Shown here piece by piece: positions 1-5,249 of a DNA stretch of 5,914 nt. The notes below the pieces were generated by a model that saw nothing but the letters and a program-made list of their open reading frames with translations, was not told the DNA's origin and made no database searches. A program made the translations under genes and the position numbers. Position 1 is the first letter of the stretch; each line of letters begins with the position of its first letter. This DNA comes from Holosporaceae bacterium (GTDB taxonomy: Bacteria > Pseudomonadota > Alphaproteobacteria > UBA3830), in NCBI GenBank assembly GCA_031269645.1, contig JAISYW010000076.1, positions 1 to 5,914 of the forward strand, read 5' to 3'.

Positions 1-181
1 CAATTTCAGCGGCAATTTGTAAAGCTTCTTTTAATAGAATCGCGGTGCGATCTAGGTTAATTATATGTATATTTTCTTTTGATCCGTATATGTATTGCGC
101 CATTTTGGGATTCCAACGCCTCGTTTGGTGGCCAAAATGAACTCCGGCTTCAAATAAATCTTTAACAGAAAATTCTTGCAT
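1..181 (-). CDS. rpsB: 30S ribosomal protein S2, N-terminal 60 codons (partial)
   Basis: This is the start of ribosomal protein S2, a component of the small ribosomal subunit that binds late in assembly near S1. The gene runs off the left edge of the window, so only the first 60 codons are present. The visible protein begins [20 protein letters not shown], followed by RRWNPKM and then IHIINLDRT. These are the family's hallmark N-terminal blocks ([21 protein letters not shown]). The ATG at 179-181 is preceded by an AGGAA Shine-Dalgarno sequence (187-191) with a short spacer, which fits the start used by S2 homologues. It is preceded by a 336-nt gene-free interval with its own promoter and a structured leader, so it is probably transcribed independently of recF. 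In most bacteria tsf follows rpsB; that lies outside this window. Identification is very secure. Confidence 0.95.
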   Translation of the reverse strand, partial: MQEFSVKDLFEAGVHFGHQTRRWNPKMAQYIYGSKENIHIINLDRTAILLKEALQIAAEI

Positions 182-318
182 TATTATTCCTTTTTTTCGG
201 TTAATTATGAGGAATCATTTAAAAATCACACTCCCCATCCTCCGCAAAACAGACGCTGAAAAATCAGACCGAACGGAAATCCACTCTCCGTGAACCCCCA
301 AATTTTGCGTGCATACTT
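182..318 (-). promoter_or_regulatory. Structured 5' leader of rpsB, candidate S2 autoregulatory element
   Basis: From the predicted transcription start (about 318) to the rpsB ATG there are about 137 untranslated nt. Seen directly: CGCAAAA (303-309) is perfectly complementary to TTTTGCG (243-249 read on the minus strand), a 7-bp helix closing a domain of about 53 nt. Inside it are two small hairpins, ACGGA/TCCGT (287-291 with 273-277) and CTGA/TCAG (264-267 with 256-259, loop UUUU). Further down, ATTCC (211-215) can pair with GGAAT (186-190), which covers the Shine-Dalgarno sequence. Known: rpsB leaders in other bacteria, for example E. coli, are structured and used for repression by S2. Inferred: this leader does the same job. 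I cannot match it to a named RNA family. Confidence 0.45.
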
Positions 319-324
319 ATGGCA

Positions 325-353
325 TTTATATAGGTAAATTTGATAAATTACAA
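325..353 (-). promoter_or_regulatory. Sigma70-type promoter for rpsB
   Basis: Read on the minus strand, a -35 box TTGTAA (348-353, 4 of 6 consensus) is separated by exactly 17 nt from a -10 box TATAAA (325-330, 5 of 6). This is the best promoter match I found in the window. It lies in the gene-free gap and points at rpsB, with a predicted start near 318. Experimental confirmation is lacking, and AT-rich DNA produces chance -10 boxes, but the spacing and position are good. Confidence 0.6.
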
Positions 354-360
354 GCCTTAT

Positions 361-379
361 GAGATTTGTGACTAATCTC
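361..379. repeat. Inverted repeat just upstream of the rpsB -35 box
   Basis: GAGATT (361-366) and AATCTC (374-379) form a perfect 6-bp inverted repeat around a 7-nt centre, 7 bp upstream of the rpsB -35 box. Neither strand has a T-run after it, so it is not a typical terminator. It could be a weak hairpin at the end of the recF transcript, an operator, or chance. Confidence 0.3.
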
Positions 380-517
380 GCCAAAAAACTTTACGTAATG
401 TGAAAATGCCGCTGCACGCTTCCGGTTTTAGGAACTTTTTGCTCTCGGAATTTCGATATTCGGAATAACATTCAGATCTTGAAGCAAAAGTCGTAGACAA
501 TATCTTGGAAATTGGCT
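380..517. other. Gene-free spacer between recF and the rpsB promoter region
   Basis: Together with the rpsB leader and promoter, this makes up the 336-nt gap between recF and rpsB. I see no coding sequence with family-like content, no RNA gene and no clear rho-independent terminator for dnaN-recF. The only visible structures are short: an 8-bp palindrome TTACGTAA at 391-398, and TTCC/GGAA complementarity around 421-435. How the recF transcript ends is not clear from the sequence. Confidence 0.5.
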
Positions 518-1627
518 CTAAGTTTTTTCTGTACAAATGGACTTTTCAATCAGAAATGTTTGGGCTATTTGCGAAAATCCGGAAAACAAATTACGCTCAG
601 TACCAGTAAGAAATGTTTGCACACCAATAGCGATTAGTTCATTTGTCAGAATTTGTCGACGTTTTTCATCAAGATATACAAAAAGATCGTCTAATAATAG
701 TATCGGAATTCCGGCGCGCGAGTTTTTATAAATTCTGACCACTGCAAGAATTAAAGAAACCAAAAAAGCTTTCTGTTCGCCTGTCGAGCAATTCTCTGCT
801 TCCAATCCTGTTTTTGGATGATTTGCGAGCCACAGCGTTTTATGTATTCCAATAGACGTCGTTTGTTTTTCTGAATCTTCAAATCTGCAATTTTTCAACG
901 AATCCGTTATTTCTAGTATTGCATTTTCTTCGCTATTAGTTGCGTGGATCTCTTCTAGAGAACCAGTAATTTTTATTTTAGGTCTCAAAAAATCGGACGG
1001 GTACTCGTCGAAAGTTTTGTGAAGCAGCATTATAAATTCCAAACGGGATTTTGTGACTTGCATGCTTTCCAGTGCGATTTTTTCCTCTAAAACTTTGAGC
1101 CAATTTTCATCTTTTCTAAAAAAAATAACATGTAGCCGTTCTTTTTGTAAAATATTGAGTTTTTTTATTCGCAATTTGTGTTTTTTGTCGTATCCGCTCA
1201 CCAAATGATCAAAAAAATTTCTACGATCCGTTTGATGGCTAATAAAAATGTTAGTCATGTTCGGAATAATCCAAAGCATCCATAAGAATTCGTCAAATTT
1301 CAATAAAGAATTAATCTGCGAATTATCGATTTTAGCGATTCGTCGTCCATTTTGTACGTTGGTAGATAGAAAAGTTTTGTATTGATTATTATTTAATACT
1401 AACTCCAAATTCCACGATAGTGGAGGAGAAGTGAGGCAATTTAAATCGGCTATAGGCGCTTTTCTAAGACCTCTGCCGGAAGAGAATAAAGAAATAGCCT
1501 CAAGAATATTTGTTTTACCAGCTCCGTTCTCTCCATAAAAAACAACGAATTTAGATGAAAAATTTGAAAACAAGGAATGATAAGAACGAAAGTTTCTGCA
1601 ACTTAATTTTAGGATGTCAGCGATCAA
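518..1627 (-). CDS. recF: DNA replication/repair protein RecF
   Basis: RecF is an SMC-like ATPase that works with RecO and RecR to load RecA onto gapped DNA and to help stalled forks. The 369-aa length is normal. Visible motifs in order: the N-terminal LSCRNFRSY block (8-16), Walker A GENGAGKT (32-39), the DRRNFFDHLV block (134-143), ABC signature STGEQK (281-286), Walker B ILLLDD (309-314) with the D-loop LDEKRR (319-324), and a C-terminal TGTERNLF block (341-348). All ATPase elements are present. The signature and the C-terminal block look alphaproteobacterial. The start is TTG: the frame is closed by a stop just upstream (TGA, 1640-1642) and contains no ATG or GTG near the conserved N-terminus. 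No Shine-Dalgarno is visible. The dnaN stop codon is only 4 nt upstream, so translation is probably coupled to dnaN, its usual operon partner. Confidence 0.95.
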   Translation of the reverse strand: MIADILKLSCRNFRSYHSLFSNFSSKFVVFYGENGAGKTNILEAISLFSSGRGLRKAPIADLNCLTSPPLSWNLELVLNNNQYKTFLSTNVQNGRRIAKIDNSQINSLLKFDEFLWMLWIIPNMTNIFISHQTDRRNFFDHLVSGYDKKHKLRIKKLNILQKERLHVIFFRKDENWLKVLEEKIALESMQVTKSRLEFIMLLHKTFDEYPSDFLRPKIKITGSLEEIHATNSEENAILEITDSLKNCRFEDSEKQTTSIGIHKTLWLANHPKTGLEAENCSTGEQKAFLVSLILAVVRIYKNSRAGIPILLLDDLFVYLDEKRRQILTNELIAIGVQTFLTGTERNLFSGFSQIAQTFLIEKSICTEKT

Positions 1628-1631
1628 AAGA

Positions 1632-2735
1632 TTATATTCTCATAGGCATAACAACAAACATGGATTCAGGCTCTGATTCATCCGTAATCAATATCGGAGA
1701 TAATGATTCTTTAACGTAGATTTTAAGCTTTTCTCCCTGTAATGTTTGAGCTATGTCCAATAAGTAACTTGCGTTAAATCCGCCTTTCCATTCTTGTCCA
1801 GTGTATATCACATCAACCTCATCCCTTCCGTTACCTATTTTACCGCTGACGGCAGTGCAGGATAGATTATTTTTAGTAAGTTCCAGCTTTACGGATTTTA
1901 CCTTATCATCCGAGATAACGGATACGCGATCTACAATCTCAGTAAAGCTTGCTCTATTGATAATAAAAAAATCACCGCTCATTTCGGGAATGACCCGCTT
2001 GTATTCTGGGAACTTACCGTCTACTAACTTGGAAATAAATACTACGTTTCCTAGCGTAAATTGTATTTGATTAGCATTAAAGGTAATTACGACTTCGCCT
2101 TGACATACGTCTAAAAATTTCTTAAGATCAAAGACCATTTTCTTTGAAATTATTACACCTTGTATGTTTTCTTTCGTGTCTGTTGGAGTTTCGGATACTG
2201 ATAATCTGTGACCATCGGTTGATGCTGCCTTCAGCTTTTCATCATCTTTGTGCAAATAAATGCCATTTAAATTATGCCGATTTTCTTCCGGCGACATTGA
2301 GAATCTGGTTCTGCTAATTAGTTTGTTAAGGTCTCCCGACTTCATACTAAAGCAAAAGGAATTATTTATGGGAGATATTTTTGGAAAATCAGAAGGATCA
2401 AGCGCCGATATCTCAAATTTTGATTTTCCAGCGACCACTAAAAGTTTACTTCCTTTATCCATCAACGAAAATTCAATTATTGCTCCTTCAGGCGCCTTTC
2501 TCACGATATCGCTTAACGTACTGGCTGGTACAGCAATAGCTCCAAAAGTGTCAACATCTGCTGGAATTTCTTCAATTAGTGAATGATCAAGATCGGTTGC
2601 TTTAATCAGTAATTTTGATTCGCTAAAATCCATAAGCACATGCGATAATATAGGAACAACAGACTTTCTATCAGCAATGCCAGCGGTACGCATTAACACC
2701 GGGAGAATATCTTTTTTAGCAATTCTTGCTCTCAT
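1632..2735 (-). CDS. dnaN: DNA polymerase III subunit beta (sliding clamp)
   Basis: The beta clamp is a ring-shaped dimer of three similar domains per subunit. It tethers DNA polymerase III to DNA and also docks other replication and repair proteins. From the chosen start the protein is 367 aa, close to the usual 366 or so. Recognisable segments are the N-terminal block ending VVPILSHVLMDF, the mid-protein SPEENRHNLNGIYLH block, STDGHRLSVSE, KLVDGKFPEYKRVIP, and the diagnostic C-terminal MFVVMPMRI. The reading frame is open five codons further, to an ATG at 2748-2750, but I prefer the ATG at 2733-2735. It has GGAG 9 nt upstream, gives the family length, and lines up with homologues that begin directly before the RAxIxKKDIL-type strand. 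recF follows after 4 nt. No dnaA is adjacent within the window. Confidence 0.95.
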   Translation of the reverse strand: MRARIAKKDILPVLMRTAGIADRKSVVPILSHVLMDFSESKLLIKATDLDHSLIEEIPADVDTFGAIAVPASTLSDIVRKAPEGAIIEFSLMDKGSKLLVVAGKSKFEISALDPSDFPKISPINNSFCFSMKSGDLNKLISRTRFSMSPEENRHNLNGIYLHKDDEKLKAASTDGHRLSVSETPTDTKENIQGVIISKKMVFDLKKFLDVCQGEVVITFNANQIQFTLGNVVFISKLVDGKFPEYKRVIPEMSGDFFIINRASFTEIVDRVSVISDDKVKSVKLELTKNNLSCTAVSGKIGNGRDEVDVIYTGQEWKGGFNASYLLDIAQTLQGEKLKIYVKESLSPILITDESEPESMFVVMPMRI

Positions 2736-2744
2736 TTTATCGAT

Positions 2745-2748
2745 CTCC
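2745..2748 (-). promoter_or_regulatory. Shine-Dalgarno site that decides the dnaN start
   Basis: On the minus strand GGAG occupies 2745-2748, 9 nt before the ATG at 2733-2735. It overlaps the upstream in-frame ATG (2748-2750), which itself has only AT-rich sequence before it. The site therefore supports the shorter, 367-aa beta clamp. Confidence 0.6.
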
Positions 2749-2773
2749 ATACAATAAATTAATACAAAAGCGC

Positions 2774-2789
2774 GTATTAAAAATAATAC
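2774..2789. repeat. AT-rich perfect inverted repeat between the barrel gene and dnaN
   Basis: GTATTA (2774-2779) and TAATAC (2784-2789) are a perfect 6-bp inverted repeat around a 4-nt A/T loop. It lies in the 87-nt gap between the outer-membrane gene and dnaN. It lacks a GC-rich stem and a clean T-run, so it is at best a weak terminator. An operator for dnaN is possible but unsupported. No convincing dnaN promoter could be picked out of this AT-rich gap. Confidence 0.3.
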
Positions 2790-2822
2790 TTATTATGCAA
2801 GAAAACAATTACATTCTATATG

Positions 2823-3545
2823 CTACAGGTTTCTGGTTACCGATATCCGGAATGCTATTCTATTTGGTTTTGCCTCATACTGCCAGTTGCAGAGATTTTT
2901 CTTGTTTTCTTTTGATGTGATCAATATACGGAAGTCACCTCTAATATTCCATTTATGATTGATTTTGTATTCTAATCCAGCACCAAAAGCCGGGAAAAAC
3001 GATCCAAAAGACCCCTCGCTTTCTTTGTTAAGTTGATTTCTATGGGCGACATGACCGAGGGCTCGCGCGAATCCAACCGTTAAATAAAGCATAGAACCAT
3101 GTTCTGGAAAAAGATAACCGAATCGTACATCCATATTTAGGCCGAGCGTAGAAGTATGAATAATTCCTAATTCGCTTTCATAAGATTTCTTACTAGGAAA
3201 TCTTTTGAAAAAATCGAATTCAATTCCAGCGTAATATTTCTCGTAAAAGGGGGCGCCAAATCCACCTATCAAAGAAACGTCAAACTGATTAGCCGTTTTT
3301 TTTAGATTCACTTCTTTTGAAACACTGCTGTCGACGAATCGCGCTTTATGCGACATCATTGACAAAGCAAGCCCTAAACCATAATACGCGCCGCTAACGC
3401 TCTTGTGCGGTTCTGATAACGCCAAAAATTCATCAACAGAAGACGAGCTTTTATTTGCTGTTTTGGGGGCCTTGATGGACAAAGAACTGGCGCTCACAAG
3501 TGAAGCGCCGATCAGCAGAAACAACGAACCTAACAACTTCCCCAT
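2823..3545 (-). CDS. Secreted outer-membrane beta-barrel protein (eight predicted strands)
   Basis: I do not recognise a specific family, but the architecture is clear. Residues 1-19 form a signal peptide: Lys at position 3, a hydrophobic core LLGSLFLLIGASLV, and a likely cleavage after V-S-A. A Ser/Lys-rich linker (about 20-50) follows. Then come eight amphipathic, aromatic- and glycine-rich segments near 54-63, 88-100, 104-116, 134-146, 151-163, 184-195, 199-209 and 228-240, spaced as in small OmpA/Opa/OmpW-like barrels. Length is 240 aa. The final residue is Leu, not the usual Phe or Trp of the BamA recognition signal, although the last strand alternates normally (IAFRISVTRNL). AGGTG (3554-3558) lies 8 nt before the ATG. 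The gene sits between the HU terminator and dnaN and may have its own promoter. Likely role: a surface protein or adhesin-like antigen; its ligand is unknown. Confidence 0.7.
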   Translation of the reverse strand: MGKLLGSLFLLIGASLVSASSLSIKAPKTANKSSSSVDEFLALSEPHKSVSGAYYGLGLALSMMSHKARFVDSSVSKEVNLKKTANQFDVSLIGGFGAPFYEKYYAGIEFDFFKRFPSKKSYESELGIIHTSTLGLNMDVRFGYLFPEHGSMLYLTVGFARALGHVAHRNQLNKESEGSFGSFFPAFGAGLEYKINHKWNIRGDFRILITSKENKKNLCNWQYEAKPNRIAFRISVTRNL

Positions 3546-3580
3546 TTTTTTTGCACCTATTTTGCGACGAGCAGAATACT

Positions 3581-3608
3581 ATTCTAAATCAAGAAAATCG
3601 ATTATCAC
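3581..3608 (-). promoter_or_regulatory. Candidate promoter for the outer-membrane barrel gene
   Basis: On the minus strand, GTGATA (3603-3608, 4 of 6 to the -35 consensus) and TAGAAT (3581-3586, 5 of 6 to the -10) are 16 nt apart. They lie immediately downstream of the HU terminator and about 35 nt before the barrel gene's ATG. The position is right for a promoter, since the terminator should stop read-through from HU, but the -35 match is weak. Confidence 0.35.
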
Positions 3609-3610
3609 AT

Positions 3611-3638
3611 AAAAAAGGCGATTACCAAAGTAATCGCC
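3611..3638 (-). terminator. Rho-independent terminator of the HU gene
   Basis: On the minus strand a perfect 9-bp stem GGCGATTAC/GTAATCGCC with a TTTG loop (3617-3638) is followed directly by six T (3611-3616). It starts 19 nt after the HU stop codon. This is a textbook intrinsic terminator and shows that HU transcription ends before the outer-membrane gene. Confidence 0.9.
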
Positions 3639-3657
3639 GATATGGAGGTGTACGAAA

Positions 3658-3930
3658 CTAATTTACCGAATCTTTTAGATTTTTTCCAGGTTTAAAACGA
3701 ACAGACTTCCTTGGTGGAATTTGTATCGTTGCACCGGTCTTGAAATTTCTTCCGCTCCTGCTGGCTGTCTTCTTGACTGAAAAACTGCCAAAGCCGACCA
3801 AAGTGATATCACGCCCCTTTTTTAGCTCAAATTCCATAATACTTATAAAAGAATTAATAGCTTTTTCAGAATCCGACTTCGTAAGGCCGCTCTTTTTCGC
3901 TAACGCATCAACTAACTCTGATTTGTTCAT
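3658..3930 (-). CDS. hup: HU-family DNA-binding nucleoid protein
   Basis: This is a 90-aa histone-like HU/IHF-family protein, the exact length of E. coli HU. HU dimers bind and bend DNA with little sequence preference, shape the nucleoid and assist replication and repair. Visible features: MNKSELVDALAKKSGL helix-turn-helix start, the conserved GFGSF turn (46-50), and the DNA-binding arm with GRN-KTG (60-66), ending in KPGKNLKDSVN. The arm-tip proline (position 63 in E. coli HU), which intercalates in DNA, is Phe here. TAGGAG lies just before the ATG with a 6-nt spacer. Residues are closer to HU than to IHF (ends KNLKDSVN), so I call it HU. A strong terminator follows. trpS is 80 bp upstream, with no clear promoter or terminator between them, so read-through from trpS is possible. 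Confidence 0.92.
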   Translation of the reverse strand: MNKSELVDALAKKSGLTKSDSEKAINSFISIMEFELKKGRDITLVGFGSFSVKKTASRSGRNFKTGATIQIPPRKSVRFKPGKNLKDSVN

Positions 3931-3950
3931 AACAAACTCCTATATTACAT

Positions 3951-3977
3951 GGCTCGGAGTCTGAAGCCTTTTTTTTT
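3951..3977 (+). terminator. Terminator-like hairpin pointing against all genes
   Basis: On the plus strand, GGCT (3951-3954) pairs with AGCC (3965-3968) and nine T follow (3969-3977), the layout of an intrinsic terminator read left to right. The stem is short (4 bp, a little more with wobble and a bulge). No plus-strand gene precedes it, so it would act only on antisense transcription across HU. It may be coincidental. Confidence 0.25.
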
Positions 3978-4010
3978 AAAAATCAATAGGGATAAATATT
4001 TTTCATACCG

Positions 4011-5024
4011 TTATTGATGAATTTTATCAAAAAAATTGATGCCGATGGCCTCTTTCACATCAAAAAGTGTTCTGCGAGCAACACTTTTTGCCTTTTGTGT
4101 ACCAGAAAAGCATATTTCGAGCAGATCTTCTTTTTTTAAAGAAAATCTTTTTTCTCTGATTGGCCGTAATAGCTTTTGTAATACATCGTTGAGAAGAGCT
4201 TTTAAAACCATATCTCCAAGCCCTCCTTTAGAATAGCCGCTTTTAAGGGAAGCGATTTCCTCTTTTTCATCATAAAGGGCGTCTAAATAGGCGAAAACGA
4301 CATTTCCTTCCACTTTTCCAGGGTCAGAAACTTTTATATGGTTAGGATCAGTATACATAGCATACACTTTTTCTTTTATAACTTCTGGGGAATCGCTTAG
4401 GAAAATTGCGTTATTCAAAGATTTGCTGGCTTTAGCTTTCCCGTCTATACCAACTAGTCTTGTGGATTTGCTTAGGTAAGCTTTTGCCTCTTTTAAGCAA
4501 TTAGTTTTATAAATTCTATTAAATTTTCGTACTATTTCGTTGCATAATTCAATCATCGGAAGCTGGTCTTCTCCAACGGGAACTATCTCTGCTTTAAATG
4601 CCGTTATATCGGCTGCTTGACTAATTGGGTAACACACAAACCCGGTCGGAACTGAATTTTTTTCGAAATTTCTCAATGCGATCTCGGCCTTAACGGTCGG
4701 ATTTCTTTCTACTCTACTCAAGGAAACCAAGTTCATATAATAACTCGTAAGTTCTGGTAATTCCGGGATCTGAGACTGAATAAAAATTGTAGACATTTCT
4801 TGGTCTATTCCTACTGCAATGTAGTCTGCAATAACTTCTATAATGTTGTCGATTACTTTTTTAGGATTTTCGGAATAATCCGTAAGCGCCTGAGCATCTG
4901 CTACCATTATATATTGCTCGAAAGAATGCTGCAACTCTATTCTGTTTTTTAAGGAGCCGACATAATGACCGATATGAAGCCTTCCGGTTGGCCTATCTCC
5001 CGTGAGTGCAATTTTTTTTTTCAT
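4011..5024 (-). CDS. trpS: Tryptophanyl-tRNA synthetase
   Basis: This class I aminoacyl-tRNA synthetase charges tRNA-Trp with tryptophan using ATP, in the cytoplasm. The 337-aa length is normal for bacterial TrpRS. Motifs: the N-terminal TGDRPTGRLHIGH segment containing the HIGH signature (17-20), the VADAQALTD block (41-49), SQAADITAFKAEIVPVGEDQ (135-154) forming the Trp/ATP pocket, and the second signature GKAKASKSLNN (195-205). Here the usual KMSKS reads KASKS (198-202). The TGDRPTG N-terminus is the type seen in Firmicutes and Chlamydia, whereas proteobacterial enzymes usually carry a SGxQPTGxLHLGN version; this suggests transfer or an unusual paralogue. The ATG has GGAG 6 nt upstream (5031-5034). 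Codons 2-4 are a run of ten A in mRNA sense. tRNA-Leu lies 26 nt upstream, so the two may share a transcript. No convincing terminator follows. Confidence 0.95.
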   Translation of the reverse strand: MKKKIALTGDRPTGRLHIGHYVGSLKNRIELQHSFEQYIMVADAQALTDYSENPKKVIDNIIEVIADYIAVGIDQEMSTIFIQSQIPELPELTSYYMNLVSLSRVERNPTVKAEIALRNFEKNSVPTGFVCYPISQAADITAFKAEIVPVGEDQLPMIELCNEIVRKFNRIYKTNCLKEAKAYLSKSTRLVGIDGKAKASKSLNNAIFLSDSPEVIKEKVYAMYTDPNHIKVSDPGKVEGNVVFAYLDALYDEKEEIASLKSGYSKGGLGDMVLKALLNDVLQKLLRPIREKRFSLKKEDLLEICFSGTQKAKSVARRTLFDVKEAIGINFFDKIHQ

Positions 5025-5050
5025 CCATTACTCCAGTTGTCAGTTATGTA

Positions 5051-5137
5051 TGGTGCCCCTGGAGGGACTTGAACCCCCACGTCCTAATGAACAATAGATT
5101 TTGAGTCTATCGCGTCTACCAATTCCGCCACAGAGGC
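5051..5137 (-). tRNA. tRNA-Leu (anticodon CAA)
   Basis: The 87-nt minus-strand sequence folds into a complete type II tRNA. The acceptor stem GCCTCTG pairs with CAGGGGC (one G-U), and the D arm is GCG/CGC. The anticodon stem ATAGA/TCTAT holds loop CTCAAAA with anticodon CAA at 5101-5103. A long variable arm GTTC-ATTA-GGAC and a T arm GGGGG-TTCAAGT-CCCTC (one G-U) follow. The 3' CCA is encoded (5051-5053). The long variable arm and the anticodon identify it as the tRNA that reads UUG leucine codons. Confidence 0.97.
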
Positions 5138-5187
5138 AATTCGCCAGTTGAAAAGTACATTATTCTTTATGGATTATCAAGATATTT

Positions 5188-5209
5188 TATGCGCGCCAAA
5201 GCCCGCATA
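5188..5209. repeat. GC-containing hairpin in the tRNA-Leu upstream region
   Basis: TATGCG (5188-5193) and CGCATA (5204-5209) form a 6-bp stem. After one C-C mismatch it continues with GC/GC around a CAAA loop. It sits between the Lys/Glu-rich gene and tRNA-Leu. No T-run follows on the minus strand, so it is not a standard terminator; an RNA-processing or stabilising hairpin, or chance, is possible. Confidence 0.3.
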
Positions 5210-5238
5210 TTATTGCCAATAACATACAAGATCATCAA
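5209..5238 (-). promoter_or_regulatory. Weak candidate promoter for tRNA-Leu and trpS
   Basis: On the minus strand TTGATG (5233-5238, 4 of 6) and AATAAT (5209-5214, 5 of 6) are 18 nt apart. This would place a start roughly 65 nt before the tRNA. The region is AT-rich and other -10-like strings occur nearer the tRNA, so this is only the best-spaced pair I see. Confidence 0.2.
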
Positions 5239-5249
5239 TGAGAGATCTT

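Noticed and set aside
391..471. Possible 26-codon minus-strand reading frame (starts MLFRISKF) between recF and rpsB
   Set aside because: No ribosome-binding site, no recognisable content, and short frames of this size are expected by chance.
2774..2789. AT-rich inverted repeat as the terminator of the outer-membrane gene
   Set aside because: The stem is only A/T except one pair and lacks a proper T-run, so I list it only as an inverted repeat.
1801..2920. Plus-strand frames across dnaN and the end of the barrel gene
   Set aside because: They overlap secure minus-strand genes, have no family features and appear to be shadow frames.
3931..4010. A dedicated HU promoter between trpS and HU
   Set aside because: AT-rich strings such as TAATAT occur, but none has a -35 box at suitable spacing.
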